Part shown: in pieces, positions 27,171 to 36,495 of the stretch
How positions within the stretch are numbered: position 1 is the stretch's first letter
Layout: each line of letters opens with the position of its first letter
Assembly (NCBI GenBank): GCA_030532405.1
Contig: JAUNLF010000003.1
Span: 186,001 to 250,000, forward strand
DNA length: 64,000 nt
Direction of reading: 5' to 3'
From: Actinomycetaceae bacterium
GTDB taxonomy: Bacteria; Actinomycetota; Actinomycetes; Actinomycetales; Actinomycetaceae
Notes under the pieces: model-generated
The model's input: only the letters and a program-made list of their open reading frames with translations
What the model was told of the DNA's origin: nothing
Database searches by the model: none
Position numbers and translations under genes: made by a program

Positions 27171-27911
27171 ATGATGAAAGTTGCAGTTATTGGTGCCAAG
27201 GGCCGTATGGGCGGCACCGTTTGTGAAGCCGTACAAAATGCCGAAGACATGGAGCTGGTCGCAAAGCTTGACCAGGGTGACGCCGTCTCGACTGAGACGC
27301 TGAATGGTGCCGATGTTGCGGTCGTGTTTACCGTGCCGTCCGTGAAGCTCGATAACGTGCTGGATCTTTTGAAGGCTAACGTTCACGCTGTGGTGGGTAC
27401 GTCCGGATGGTCCGAGGACGAGCTGGCAAAGGTGCGTGAAGCTCAGGGGGAGTCTGACGCGAACGTGTTCATCGCCCCGAACTTTGCACTGTCCGCGGTG
27501 CTTGCGATGGAGTTTGCCGCGAAGGCTGCCCCGCTGTTTGAGTCGGTGGAGATCATCGAGATGCACCACCCGAACAAGGTGGACGCCCCGTCGGGAACGG
27601 CCGCTGCAACTGCGACGAAGATTGCTGAGGCCCGCAAGGCCGCGGGTGTTGGCGCGGCCCCTGACGCAACTGAAACTGACCCCGAAGGCACTCGCGGCGG
27701 CCGTTTTGATGACGTGCCCGTGCACGCGGTGCGACTGCGCGGTATTACCGCAACCGAAGAAGTTTTGCTCGGCAACCCCGGCGAGGTCCTAACGATTCGC
27801 ACCGACACGTTCGACCGCGCCTCTTTCATGCCCGGCGTGCTCCTCGCGGTTCGCAAGGTAGCCGGCCTTGACGGCCTGACCGTCGGCTTGGAAAACCTAC
27901 TCGACCTCTAG
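27171..27911 (+). CDS. dapB: 4-hydroxy-tetrahydrodipicolinate reductase
   Basis: NAD(P)H-dependent step of the diaminopimelate/lysine pathway. N-terminal GAKGRMGGTVCEAV is the nucleotide-binding loop; VVGTSGWSEDEL and PNFALSAVL are family strands; the catalytic EMHHPNKVDAPSGTA carries the His-His and Lys. 246 residues is standard. dapA, the preceding enzyme in the pathway, is encoded 840 bases downstream with one GNAT gene between. Confidence 0.96.
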   Translation: MMKVAVIGAKGRMGGTVCEAVQNAEDMELVAKLDQGDAVSTETLNGADVAVVFTVPSVKLDNVLDLLKANVHAVVGTSGWSEDELAKVREAQGESDANVFIAPNFALSAVLAMEFAAKAAPLFESVEIIEMHHPNKVDAPSGTAAATATKIAEARKAAGVGAAPDATETDPEGTRGGRFDDVPVHAVRLRGITATEEVLLGNPGEVLTIRTDTFDRASFMPGVLLAVRKVAGLDGLTVGLENLLDL

Positions 27912-27993
27912 CCGCCCGGGGCGTACCGGCACCGCGAGGCCTGCCGAGCCGCCCTCATACGCAAAAATTCACATACAAATCAGTTAGGACGCA

Positions 27994-28578
27994 ATGTCTG
28001 TTTTTGACCGCTTCCAGCACAAGAGTGCCCTGAACGCCGACCGCTCCGTGCGCCCCGCAGTGCCGCAAGACGCGCGCGTGATCGCCCAGATTCAGGCGGC
28101 AAATATGCTCACCTCGCTTGCTTCGGGGATCGATGGAAGCCTAGATCCGTCCGTACCCGCAGCGCTTGATACAAACGACATGATGAGGACGTGGCGCTCC
28201 ACTATCGAACAGCCCGCCGGGGCGGGGCAGCGCGTACTCAGCGCACTTGACGGAGCGCTAGTCGTCGGCTTTGCGGCCGCCGTACCCGGCGCGGGGGTTG
28301 AGGAAGTCAAAGGCCTAGAGGAAGCCGGCACCGAGATCATCGCCCTCGAAGTCGAATCCGGACAAGTGGGCAACGGACACAGGTCGCGCCTGCTGGCCGC
28401 CGCCACCGACCTTGCCAAAGACGAGGGCGCCAAAAACGTGCGCACCTGGATCATCGCCGGCGACGACGAGCGCATCCGATTCTTCCAGGAGGCCGGCTTT
28501 GGCCCCGCCGGAGTCATGCGCAAACTCGAAGTTGGCCCCCACACCGTGATCCAACACCTGTGGTGGGCACAGCTGTAA
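27994..28578 (+). CDS. GNAT-family acetyltransferase-like protein
   Basis: 194 residues with a GNAT fold: N-terminal RPAVPQDARVIAQIQ helix, a central strand ending EIIALEVESGQVGNGHRSRLL, which holds the acetyl-CoA pyrophosphate loop (degenerate QxxGxG as QVGNGHRSRL), and C-terminal RFFQEAGFGPAGV. The substrate cannot be read. Its place between dapB and dapA is a neighbourhood often seen in related actinomycetes but does not prove a lysine role. ATG 27994 has AGGA nearby. Confidence 0.8.
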   Translation: MSVFDRFQHKSALNADRSVRPAVPQDARVIAQIQAANMLTSLASGIDGSLDPSVPAALDTNDMMRTWRSTIEQPAGAGQRVLSALDGALVVGFAAAVPGAGVEEVKGLEEAGTEIIALEVESGQVGNGHRSRLLAAATDLAKDEGAKNVRTWIIAGDDERIRFFQEAGFGPAGVMRKLEVGPHTVIQHLWWAQL

Positions 28579-28590
28579 CCCAAAGACGCA

Positions 28591-28618
28591 GGCCCGCGGC
28601 CCGAAAGGGATGCGGGCC
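28591..28618 (+). terminator. hairpin after GNAT gene
   Basis: A 7-bp stem (28591-28597 with 28612-28618) has an inner CC/GG extension. The poly-U is weak. It lies 13 bases after the stop codon. Confidence 0.55.
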
Positions 28619-28741
28619 CGCCCTCGTAAACCAACAACCCACGCAACCCAAACCGCCGGAACACCCGTTGGAACCGGCCCGAAAATGGTCAGGTGAAGGA
28701 CCATGTTCCGGACGGTTACAGACAACGCAAAAAGTGGAAGC

Positions 28742-28747
28742 TACGAT
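28742..28747 (+). promoter_or_regulatory. -10 element TACGAT for leaderless dapA
   Basis: TACGAT, six bases, then ATG 28754. This selects 28754 rather than the in-frame ATG at 28703. Confidence 0.6.
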
Positions 28748-28753
28748 AAGCAC

Positions 28754-29650
28754 ATGAGTAGTGAAGTCTTCAGCCCGATTGGTCAAGTATCCGTAGCAAT
28801 GGTCACGCCGTTTAAGGCGGATGGATCACTAGACGTGGACTCGGCGGTGAAGCTCGCGCGCCACCTCGTGGACTCCGGCGTGGACTCCATCCTCGTATCA
28901 GGCACCACCGGCGAAGCACCAACGACGTACCAGCCGGAAAAGGACGACCTTACTCGCGCGGTTGTTGAAGCAGTAGGCAACGACGCTTACGTGCTGGCCG
29001 GCGCGGGGTCGAACGACACGGCGCACGCGATTCGCATGGCGGTTTCAGCGCAGGAATGCGGCGCTGACGGCCTGCTGGTGGTTTCTCCGTACTACAACCG
29101 CCCCAGCCAAAAGGGCCTGCAGGCGCACGTAGACGCCATCTTGGAAGCCACGACGCTGCCCGTAACCCTGTACGACATTCCGGGCCGCACGGGGCTCGCA
29201 TTCTCAGACGAAACCCTGGACTACCTAGCCCAAAACGAACGCATAGTGGCAGTCAAGGACGCAACCGGCAACCCCGCCCAAGCATTGGAACGCATGGACC
29301 GCACCGGGCTCGCGTACTACTCCGGCGACGACGCGCTGAACTACATCCTGCTGTCCGGAGGAGCGTCCGGCATCATCTCGGTGGTGGGCCACGTGGCAGG
29401 CCCGTACTTCCGCAAGATGGTCGACGCGATCAACGACGGCCGCTTCGAAGAAGCCCGTGACATTCACCGCCAGTTGCGCCCGCTGATCGACGCGATCATG
29501 GGAGGCGGCCAAGGCGCCGTCATGGCGAAGGCCGCCGTTTACCTGCAGGGAATCATCGCCTCCGACAGGCTCCGCTTGCCGCTCGTCCCCGCCGACCCGC
29601 AGGACATCGACCGCCTGCGCAAGGTCATGGAGGACCTCGAACTGCTCTAA
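28754..29650 (+). CDS. dapA: 4-hydroxy-tetrahydrodipicolinate synthase
   Basis: Condenses pyruvate and aspartate semialdehyde in diaminopimelate synthesis. The Schiff-base Lys is in IVAVKDATGN; GTTGEAPT is the substrate-binding loop; the catalytic Tyr lies in VVSPYYNRPSQKGL; YDIPGRTG follows. 298 residues is typical of the class. The upstream in-frame extension (28703-28753) lacks homology and contains the promoter hexamer. Confidence 0.96.
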   Translation: MSSEVFSPIGQVSVAMVTPFKADGSLDVDSAVKLARHLVDSGVDSILVSGTTGEAPTTYQPEKDDLTRAVVEAVGNDAYVLAGAGSNDTAHAIRMAVSAQECGADGLLVVSPYYNRPSQKGLQAHVDAILEATTLPVTLYDIPGRTGLAFSDETLDYLAQNERIVAVKDATGNPAQALERMDRTGLAYYSGDDALNYILLSGGASGIISVVGHVAGPYFRKMVDAINDGRFEEARDIHRQLRPLIDAIMGGGQGAVMAKAAVYLQGIIASDRLRLPLVPADPQDIDRLRKVMEDLELL

Positions 29651-29660
29651 GCAAAGACCC

Positions 29661-29692
29661 GGCCCGCCGTGGGGGAAACCCCGCCGCGGGCC
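29661..29692 (+). terminator. dapA terminator
   Basis: GGCCCGC (29661-29667) pairs with GCGGGCC (29686-29692), with an inner GGGG/CCCC helix, followed by TCGTCTTC. A second related GC-rich palindrome follows near 29705. Confidence 0.7.
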
Positions 29693-29822
29693 TCGTCTTC
29701 GAATCCCCGCCGCGGGCCGGACCTCGCTTAGTAAACCGGTATTGGCGGCATGTTGCCCGCCAATTTTGCACGCGGTTTAAAGTGGTGTGCGTAGGTCATT
29801 AGCCGAGCGGCCTCGTTCATGG

Positions 29823-29828
29823 CACAAT
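29823..29828 (+). promoter_or_regulatory. -10-like CACAAT before RNase J gene
   Basis: CACAAT, seven bases, then ATG 29836 (a second ATG follows at once). There is no Shine-Dalgarno sequence, so initiation is probably leaderless. Confidence 0.5.
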
Positions 29829-29835
29829 TAAAACC

Positions 29836-31527
29836 ATGATGCCTCTTTATGATGACCTTCCCGAACCTGCCAAACTACAACCGGGCACCCTGCGGGTGAC
29901 CCCACTGGGAGGGCTCGGAGACATCGGTCGTAACATGACCGTTTTCGAGGTCGACGGTGAACTGCTGATTGTCGATTGCGGCGTTTTGTTCCCGGAGGAT
30001 TCCCAGCCCGGCGTTGACCTGATTTTGCCTGACTTTTCTGCGATTTCAGACCGCCTCGACGACGTCGTTGGCCTGGTGTTGACCCACGGTCACGAAGACC
30101 ACATTGGGGGCGTCCCATTCCTGCTTAAGCACCGCCCGGATATTCCGATTTACGGTTCCGAACTCACGCTCGCGTTTGTGCGTCCGAAGCTGGACGAGCA
30201 TCGCATCAAGGGCCACGACCTCAATATCGTTGCCGAGGGCGAGAGACTAAAACTTGGCAACTTCGACCTGGAGTTCGTGTCGGTCACACACTCGATCCCC
30301 GACGCCCTGGCTGTGTTTATCCGCACGTCCGCGGGTAAGGCCCTAATCACGGGTGACTTCAAAATGGACCAGCTACCCCTGGACGGGCGCTTAACCGACC
30401 TGCGTTCATTCGCTCGTTTTGGTGAAGAGGGCGTCGACCTGTTCCTGGTGGACTCCACAAACGCCGAGGTTCCGGGCTTTGTCACGCCCGAGCGAGAGAT
30501 CGGCCCCGTCCTCAATGATGTATTCCAAAACGCTACCGGCCAGATTGTTGTGGCATCGTTTGCATCCCACGTTCACCGGGTGCAACAAGTTTTTGACGCG
30601 GCGGTGCGCACGGGCCGTAAGGTCGCGCTGATTGGGCGTTCAATGGAACGCAACATGCGTATCGCTGCGGAGCTGGAGTTCTTAGACATTCCGGACGACG
30701 TGATCGTGTCCAGTAAGGAAATCGCGCAGCTGCCGGAAAATCAGCGCGTCTATATGGCAACTGGTTCGCAGGGCGAACCCATGGCCGCACTTTCGCGCAT
30801 TGCGCACGGCACGCACAAGTTCGTGGAAGTCGGGCCGGGCGACACTGTCGTGTTTGCCTCCTCGCTGATTCCAGGCAACGAAAACCCGGTTTACCGCGTC
30901 ATTAACGGCCTCATCAAATTGGGCGCGAAGGTAGTGCACCAGGCCAACGCGAAGGTCCACGTGTCGGGCCACGCAGCGGCCGGCGAGCTGATTTACTGCT
31001 ACAACATCATCCAACCCAAGAACGTCATGCCCATCCACGGCGAGATCCGCCACCTGGTTGCAAACGGCGCCCTCGCCGTGAAAACGGGTGTTCGCCCCGA
31101 ACGCGTAGCGCTTGCCGAAGACGGCGTCGTCGTCGACCTGGTAGACGGTGAAGCCACGGTAGTCGGCGCAGTCCAGTGCGACTACGTTTACGTCGACGGC
31201 CGCAGCGTCGGCGAAATCGACGAGTCCGAACTCCACGATCGCCGCGTCCTCGGCTCCGAAGGCTTCATATCCATTTACGCCGTCGTCGACCTAGATAGTG
31301 AAATGGTGCTTTCTGGCCCCACAATCAAGGCGGTCGGAATGGCCGAAGACGACTCCGTATTTGATGAAATTTACGAGGACGTTGCCGACGCCCTGCAAGA
31401 AGCTGTACAAGCCCCGGAGGCCGACACGTACACCTGCCAGCAGGCGATGCGCCGCGTCCTGGGCCGCTGGGTCGCGCGCAAGCTGCGCCGCCGCCCAATG
31501 ATCGTGCCCGTGGTTGTCGAACAGTAG
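29836..31527 (+). CDS. rnj: ribonuclease J
   Basis: Metallo-beta-lactamase/beta-CASP endo- and 5'-exoribonuclease for mRNA decay and rRNA maturation. The zinc motif LTHGHEDHIGGVPF is complete; further ligands are in SVTHSIPDA and ITGDFKMD; beta-CASP shows SFASHVHRVQQV, GRSMERN, ATGSQGEP and VHVSGHAA. 563 residues with the C-terminal domain ending in WVARKLRRRPMIVPVVVE. dapA-rnj adjacency is conserved in many actinomycetes. Confidence 0.96.
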   Translation: MMPLYDDLPEPAKLQPGTLRVTPLGGLGDIGRNMTVFEVDGELLIVDCGVLFPEDSQPGVDLILPDFSAISDRLDDVVGLVLTHGHEDHIGGVPFLLKHRPDIPIYGSELTLAFVRPKLDEHRIKGHDLNIVAEGERLKLGNFDLEFVSVTHSIPDALAVFIRTSAGKALITGDFKMDQLPLDGRLTDLRSFARFGEEGVDLFLVDSTNAEVPGFVTPEREIGPVLNDVFQNATGQIVVASFASHVHRVQQVFDAAVRTGRKVALIGRSMERNMRIAAELEFLDIPDDVIVSSKEIAQLPENQRVYMATGSQGEPMAALSRIAHGTHKFVEVGPGDTVVFASSLIPGNENPVYRVINGLIKLGAKVVHQANAKVHVSGHAAAGELIYCYNIIQPKNVMPIHGEIRHLVANGALAVKTGVRPERVALAEDGVVVDLVDGEATVVGAVQCDYVYVDGRSVGEIDESELHDRRVLGSEGFISIYAVVDLDSEMVLSGPTIKAVGMAEDDSVFDEIYEDVADALQEAVQAPEADTYTCQQAMRRVLGRWVARKLRRRPMIVPVVVEQ

Positions 31528-31569
31528 CACTGGCCGAGCGACGGACACAGCAGATAGAAGAGGATTATT

Positions 31570-32517
31570 TTGGGACGCTTTCTTTCCACGCAACCGGTCG
31601 TGTTGAACCTGCCGACCTCGATCCACCGCCTGCCTTCGCGCGGCAGTATGATTCAGGCGCGTTCGGTGCTGTCCAGCCCCGGCGGTGGCTTCATCGGCAT
31701 GGCAGCGGTGACACAAACGGGTGTGGAAACCGGAATGCTGTCGGTGCTTGGCACCGGGCCGAACTCGTTCATGGTTCGCCAAGAGCTGTCCAAACACGGC
31801 GTGAAAATCCTTACCGACGAGGCAATCGGCGACATCGGTGTTGCAATCCAGCTAGTTGAGGACGATGGCAACACGACCGTCGTGATCTCCGCTGGCATCG
31901 AGTCCGACCCCTCTATGGAGGAACTTGAAAAAACCGAGTTCCAAGAGGGCGACGTCCTCCTCGCACACGGCGCAGCGCTTGGCACACCCGAAGTTGCGAA
32001 ACAGTTTTCCAAGTGGATCAGCGGCATCGACGAGTCGGTCAAGGTAGTTTTGGCGCCCTCCCCACTGGTCGATCAAATCGAACCAGAAGTGTGGCCCGCA
32101 CTGTTAGCGCGCGCGGACGTCCTCACTATGAATCTGCGCGAAAGCTCCCTGCTACCCGCCATGCTGCGCAAACTTGACGACGAAAAAGAACTGCGCGACT
32201 ACTTAAAGCCCGACTGCATTCAAGTGACCCGAATGGGGGCGCTCGGATGCGAGTACCGACGCGGCGTTGACGGTCAACGGGTCATGGTGCCGGCGTTCCC
32301 AACAGAGTCGGTAGACACCTCCGGAGTGGGGGACGTGCACGTCGCAATCATGTGCGCCGGACTGGTACGAAACCAAGACATCGAAGCGTCAATCCTCATG
32401 GCGAATGCCGCGGGCGCGGTCATGATCTCACACGCCTACACCTTCCCCGTCCCAAGCATGCGCGAGATCGCGGATGTGATGACTTTCGGAGCCGGAGAAG
32501 GCGGCGTGCCCTCCTAG
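31570..32517 (+). CDS. PfkB-family carbohydrate kinase
   Basis: Ribokinase-fold sugar kinase. N-terminal GGGFIGMAAVTQTGVETGMLS gives the substrate side; C-terminal VDTSGVGDVHVAIMCAGL contains the anion hole and catalytic Asp (family motif DTxGAGD, with Val for Ala). 315 residues. Start TTG 31570 has AGAGGA six bases upstream; no ATG fits. It lies 42 bases after rnj and 34 before ftsK, so it is probably co-transcribed with rnj. The sugar substrate cannot be determined. Confidence 0.85.
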   Translation: MGRFLSTQPVVLNLPTSIHRLPSRGSMIQARSVLSSPGGGFIGMAAVTQTGVETGMLSVLGTGPNSFMVRQELSKHGVKILTDEAIGDIGVAIQLVEDDGNTTVVISAGIESDPSMEELEKTEFQEGDVLLAHGAALGTPEVAKQFSKWISGIDESVKVVLAPSPLVDQIEPEVWPALLARADVLTMNLRESSLLPAMLRKLDDEKELRDYLKPDCIQVTRMGALGCEYRRGVDGQRVMVPAFPTESVDTSGVGDVHVAIMCAGLVRNQDIEASILMANAAGAVMISHAYTFPVPSMREIADVMTFGAGEGGVPS

Positions 32518-32551
32518 ACAAATCCGAGCGGCGCGGTAGCTTGGAAATACT

Positions 32552-35020
32552 ATGGCACAAAAATCTCCCGCTAAAAGTGGGCGCAAAAGAAAGCCCGCAG
32601 CGCAGAGCAAACGACCAGCAAAAAACACCGGCCCGTCGCCACTGATGACCATGTTCCAGTCGATTGGCCGCAGTTTTGTGAACGCCGGCCGGTCTTTCGC
32701 GCAGATGGATCCGCAGCTTCGCCGCGATGGTTTCGCGTTCATCCTGTTTGCACTGGCCGCAATATTTGCGCTTCGTGAATGGTTCCAAATCTCCGGAACC
32801 GCGGGGGACATCATTCACCACATTGCCGCGGGCGCGGTCGGACTGTTCTCCGTTGTCGTCCCGCTCGCCCTTGCCGGCTGGGGTGTTGGCCTGATTGCGG
32901 CTCGCCGCCGCTACCGCGTGCCACACCGGTTCGCCGGAAGCCTCGGCATCGCAACGGCCCTGACCGGCCTCGTTCACGTCAGCCAGGGCAATCCACCCAT
33001 TAAAGATTTTGACCGCATCGAAGCTGCCGGCGGCGTACTCGGCTGGTTTTTCGGGTATCCGCTCGCAACCCTACTGTCGGGTTGGGGCGCCGCGATCCTG
33101 CTAGTTTTACTGCTTGCCTACTCCGTCCTCATTGGCACACAAACGCCAATCACGGAAGTTCCCGAACGCGTTCGATCGTTCACGGGCCGCTTCAAGTCCA
33201 ATAAAAACAAGGATAATGCGAATGAGGACGGGCCGGGCCGGCTCGACTCCTACGACGCAGACGAAGCGTTTGCTACCGCGCATGAGGTTGAAGAAGATAC
33301 CACGCGGGCGATGCTTCCTCCCGCGCTGGACGATGATGCCGAATACGAGGACGAGCCCGCTTCCTTTGAAACGGATACTGCAGAGCCGGAGGCTCCCGAG
33401 GAGTCAACTCAGCTGATGCCAGCCGCGACCACGTCGCTACCAATCGGCGTGCAGCCGGAGCTGGAAGACGGCATGGTGTACGAGCTTCCCGACGAAACGT
33501 TGCTGATTAAGGGCCCGCCCCACAAGACGAGGTCGTCAGCCAACGACTGGGTGGTAAACGCACTGCAGGGCACGCTCGACGAGTTCGGTGTGGACGCGAA
33601 AGTCACCGGATTCTCGCGCGGGCCGACGGTCACGCGCTACGAAGTAACGCTCGGAGCCGGCGTTAAGGTTGAACGCATCACGCAACTGTCAAAGAACATC
33701 GCCTACGCGGTCGCGTCCTCAGAAGTGCGCATTCTTTCGCCAATCCCGGGCAAGTCCGCGATCGGTGTGGAGATTCCAAACTCGGACCGCGAAACCGTGG
33801 CGCTCGGTGACGTCATGCGGTCGGGGGCCGCCCGTCGTAACGAACATCCCCTGGTCGTCGGCGTTGGCAAGGACGTCGAGGGCGGCTACGTCGTCACCAA
33901 CATTGCAAAGACCCCGCACCTGCTGGTTGCTGGCGCTACCGGATCGGGTAAGTCCTCGTTCATTAACTCGATGATCACGTCGATCATGATGCGCGCAACG
34001 CCCGCCCAGGTTCGCATGATTTTGGTCGATCCTAAACGCGTGGAGCTCACAATTTACGAGGGCATCCCGCACCTGATCACTCCGATTATCACCAGCCCAA
34101 AGAAGGCGGCGGAAGCTTTGGAGTGGGTCGTAAAAGAGATGGACCACCGCTACGACGACCTCGCAGCATTCGGCTTCAAACACATCGACGACTTCAACAA
34201 GGCCGTCATAGCAGGCCAAGTGCAACCGCCGGCAGGATCAGAACGCAAGCTCGCGCCCTACCCGTACCTGCTGGTCGTAGTTGACGAACTCGCCGACCTC
34301 ATGATGGTCGCCCCGCGCGACGTGGAAGCCTCAATCCAACGCATCACCCAGCTGGCCCGCGCCGCAGGTATCCACCTGGTACTCGCAACCCAGCGCCCGT
34401 CCGTGGACGTCGTCACCGGCCTCATCAAATCGAATATTCCCTCACGCCTCGCATTCGCAACGTCTTCAATGCAAGACTCCCGCGTGATCTTGGACCAGGG
34501 GGGAGCCGAGAAACTCATCGGTAAGGGCGACGCCCTCTACCTGCCGCAAGGATCAGGCAAACCCATGCGCGTTCAAGGCGCGTGGGTAACAGAATCCGAA
34601 ATCCGCGACGTCGTCGAACACGTCAAGGACCAGATGAAACCGGTCTACCGCGAAGACGTCATCCAACCGGCAAAGAAACGACAGATCGCCGAAGACATCG
34701 GCGACGACCTGGAAGACCTGCTACAGGCTGCGGAACTCGTTATCTCTACGCAGCTTGGTTCCACATCGATGCTGCAACGCAAACTACGCATCGGGTTTGC
34801 CCGCGCCGGACGCCTGATGGACCTGCTGGAATCCCGGGAAGTCGTGGGCCCCTCAGAAGGCTCAAAGGCACGCGAAGTTCTGGTTCCACCCGAGGAGCTA
34901 CCGCGCGTACTGGCAATGCTTCGAGGGGACGAGCCGCCAGAGGATACACTTTCATCAGAGCCCGACCCGGACGACGATGACGGTTCGGAAGACGCCTGGG
35001 AACTCACGGGCCGGTATTAG
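32552..35020 (+). CDS. ftsK: DNA translocase FtsK/SpoIIIE
   Basis: Septum-anchored dsDNA motor for chromosome segregation. Basic N-terminus, four predicted membrane spans (about residues 58-76, 88-122, 130-146, 157-190), an acidic linker (about 215-300), then alpha/beta motor domains with Walker A LLVAGATGSGKSSF and Walker B LLVVVDELADLMM, and a C-terminal gamma winged-helix domain (STSMLQRKLRIGFARAGRLM) for KOPS recognition. 822 residues with an acidic tail. pgsA follows eight bases after the stop. Confidence 0.96.
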   Translation: MAQKSPAKSGRKRKPAAQSKRPAKNTGPSPLMTMFQSIGRSFVNAGRSFAQMDPQLRRDGFAFILFALAAIFALREWFQISGTAGDIIHHIAAGAVGLFSVVVPLALAGWGVGLIAARRRYRVPHRFAGSLGIATALTGLVHVSQGNPPIKDFDRIEAAGGVLGWFFGYPLATLLSGWGAAILLVLLLAYSVLIGTQTPITEVPERVRSFTGRFKSNKNKDNANEDGPGRLDSYDADEAFATAHEVEEDTTRAMLPPALDDDAEYEDEPASFETDTAEPEAPEESTQLMPAATTSLPIGVQPELEDGMVYELPDETLLIKGPPHKTRSSANDWVVNALQGTLDEFGVDAKVTGFSRGPTVTRYEVTLGAGVKVERITQLSKNIAYAVASSEVRILSPIPGKSAIGVEIPNSDRETVALGDVMRSGAARRNEHPLVVGVGKDVEGGYVVTNIAKTPHLLVAGATGSGKSSFINSMITSIMMRATPAQVRMILVDPKRVELTIYEGIPHLITPIITSPKKAAEALEWVVKEMDHRYDDLAAFGFKHIDDFNKAVIAGQVQPPAGSERKLAPYPYLLVVVDELADLMMVAPRDVEASIQRITQLARAAGIHLVLATQRPSVDVVTGLIKSNIPSRLAFATSSMQDSRVILDQGGAEKLIGKGDALYLPQGSGKPMRVQGAWVTESEIRDVVEHVKDQMKPVYREDVIQPAKKRQIAEDIGDDLEDLLQAAELVISTQLGSTSMLQRKLRIGFARAGRLMDLLESREVVGPSEGSKAREVLVPPEELPRVLAMLRGDEPPEDTLSSEPDPDDDDGSEDAWELTGRY

Positions 35021-35028
35021 GAGTAAAG

Positions 35029-35646
35029 ATGAACAAGGCTGAAATGGACGACAACGTCTCTAGGGTGCATTCCGGAGAGAACATTTGGAACCTTCCAAAC
35101 GTTCTAACCATGGTGCGCCTGGTCCTAGTCCCGGTGTTCATCGTGCTGTTGCTAAACGGAGCGACGGCGGCACTGTGGGCAGCATTCTTTGTCTTCATCG
35201 TCGCCGCACTAACCGACCTGTTTGACGGCAAGATCGCACGCGCCCGCAACCTGATTACCGACTGGGGCAAAATTTGGGATCCGATCGCCGACAAGGCCCT
35301 AACCCTCGGCGCGTTCCTGACCCTGTCCGTTATCGGTATTTTGCCGTGGTGGTTCACAGTCATCGTCGCCATTCGCGAACTGGGCATTACATGGATGAGG
35401 TCGTACCTGCTGAAGCGGGGGATCGTGGTTGCCGCTAACTCCGGGGGCAAGCTAAAGACAGTCAGCCAGATGACACTGATCCTGTTCCTCGTCTTCCCGT
35501 GGGACGCCGTCCTCACAATGGAAAACGCAATCTTTGAATCCACACCCCTTGCCGTAGTACGTTGGATTCTAATCGGCATCGCGTTCATACTGACAGTGTG
35601 GTCAGGCCTGCAGTACGTGATTGCCGCAGTAAAAATGGAGAAGTGA
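35029..35646 (+). CDS. pgsA: CDP-diacylglycerol--glycerol-3-phosphate phosphatidyltransferase
   Basis: Membrane enzyme of phosphatidylglycerol synthesis. The CDP-alcohol phosphotransferase signature is complete: DLFDGKIARARN, then DWGKIWDPIADKAL (spacing D-x2-DG-x2-AR-x8-G-x3-D-x3-D). The protein has several hydrophobic spans (VLVPVFIVLLL, LWAAFFVFIVAAL, WWFTVIVAIRELG, WILIGIAFILTVWSGL). The N-terminus NIWNLPNVLTMVRL-like segment is standard. ATG 35029 follows AGGAG. Probably co-transcribed with ftsK. Confidence 0.94.
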   Translation: MNKAEMDDNVSRVHSGENIWNLPNVLTMVRLVLVPVFIVLLLNGATAALWAAFFVFIVAALTDLFDGKIARARNLITDWGKIWDPIADKALTLGAFLTLSVIGILPWWFTVIVAIRELGITWMRSYLLKRGIVVAANSGGKLKTVSQMTLILFLVFPWDAVLTMENAIFESTPLAVVRWILIGIAFILTVWSGLQYVIAAVKMEK

Positions 35647-35810
35647 ACATAGGGCGAAAGTCCCGCAATCTCGCGGTTTTGGAAGGGTTAGCCCATCAAG
35701 CTTTGAGATGCACCCGTCAAAACAAACAGAGGTATAGGCCACTTTTAGGATCGGAATAATATTGCTACAACCTCGGTTTACATTGATATGACGCGAAATA
35801 TAGTAAAACC

Positions 35811-35844
35811 GGTTCGCGCACCCCAAAGGGGTGTGGCGAGAACC
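35811..35844. promoter_or_regulatory. imperfect inverted repeat upstream of clgR
   Basis: GGTTCGCGCACCCC and GGGGTGTGGCGAGAACC face each other across AAA. Outer GGTTC/GAACC and inner ACCCC/GGGGT arms are exact, with TCGC/GCGA half-sites between. It is about 50 bases upstream of the clgR -10 hexamer, a position suited to an activator such as ClgR itself. Binding is inferred. Confidence 0.45.
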
Positions 35845-35892
35845 GCACCCAAAAACAACGTACTAAGAGTGCGGGAACGCCAGACGACAAGG

Positions 35893-35898
35893 TACGGT
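35893..35898 (+). promoter_or_regulatory. -10 element TACGGT for leaderless clgR
   Basis: TACGGT, six bases, then ATG 35905, which selects this start over the open frame beginning at 35788. Confidence 0.6.
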
Positions 35899-35904
35899 AC
35901 AAAC

Positions 35905-36237
35905 ATGCAGACATCACCAATAGAACCACCTACTCTTAGGGAGCACATTGGGGACGTACTGCGCCTAATTCGCCGCGCTCAAGGACGCACTCTTCGCGAG
36001 GTTTCCTCTGACGCACAAGTTTCACTGGGGTATTTATCCGAAGTGGAACGTGGGCAAAAGGAAGCATCTTCCGAACTGCTTGCAGCGATTTCAAAGGCTC
36101 TGGGAGTACCGCTTTCGTTCGTACTCCGCGAAGTAGCCGACAGGATCGCCCTCATGGAAGGTGTAGACATTCCCGATACTGTCCCCGCTTCACTAATGGA
36201 TGAAACCCTGGAAGATCGAATAACCCTGCTGAGTTGA
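35905..36237 (+). CDS. clgR: ClgR-like XRE-family transcriptional regulator
   Basis: 110-residue helix-turn-helix activator of the kind that controls clp protease genes in actinomycetes. The HTH spans about residues 13-68: [19 protein letters not shown], then [20 protein letters not shown], the characteristic ClgR/PopR recognition segment. The C-terminal tail is acidic. Its position between pgsA and DUF3046-recA supports the assignment. Probable autoregulation through the inverted repeat at 35811-35844. Confidence 0.88.
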   Translation: MQTSPIEPPTLREHIGDVLRLIRRAQGRTLREVSSDAQVSLGYLSEVERGQKEASSELLAAISKALGVPLSFVLREVADRIALMEGVDIPDTVPASLMDETLEDRITLLS

Positions 36238-36241
36238 TTTT

Positions 36242-36463
36242 GTGACAATTTCAGAGTTCTGGAAAAGCATCGAAGCTATCTTCGGATCCTGCTACGGAAG
36301 GTCCCTGGTCGGAGACCTGTTCCTGCCCAAGCTGGGCGGAACCGGTGAGCAGGCGCTCAAGAATGGCGTGGATCCCGAAGTCATCTGGGACGAGCTCATT
36401 CGCGAAACCGACATGGGTGAGGAAGCGCGCTGGATCCACAGGCAGGCTAAAGTTCTAAGGTAG
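36242..36463 (+). CDS. DUF3046 protein
   Basis: 73-residue actinomycete protein of unknown function, usually encoded just before recA. It matches the family pattern: EFWKSIEAIFG, then SLVGDLFLPKLGGTGEQAL and NGVDPEVIWDELIRETD. GTG 36242 begins four bases after the clgR stop, so translation is probably coupled to clgR. Confidence 0.85.
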   Translation: MTISEFWKSIEAIFGSCYGRSLVGDLFLPKLGGTGEQALKNGVDPEVIWDELIRETDMGEEARWIHRQAKVLR

Positions 36464-36495
36464 CCCTAACAGCCCTGGACGAATAGAGATCTTTC

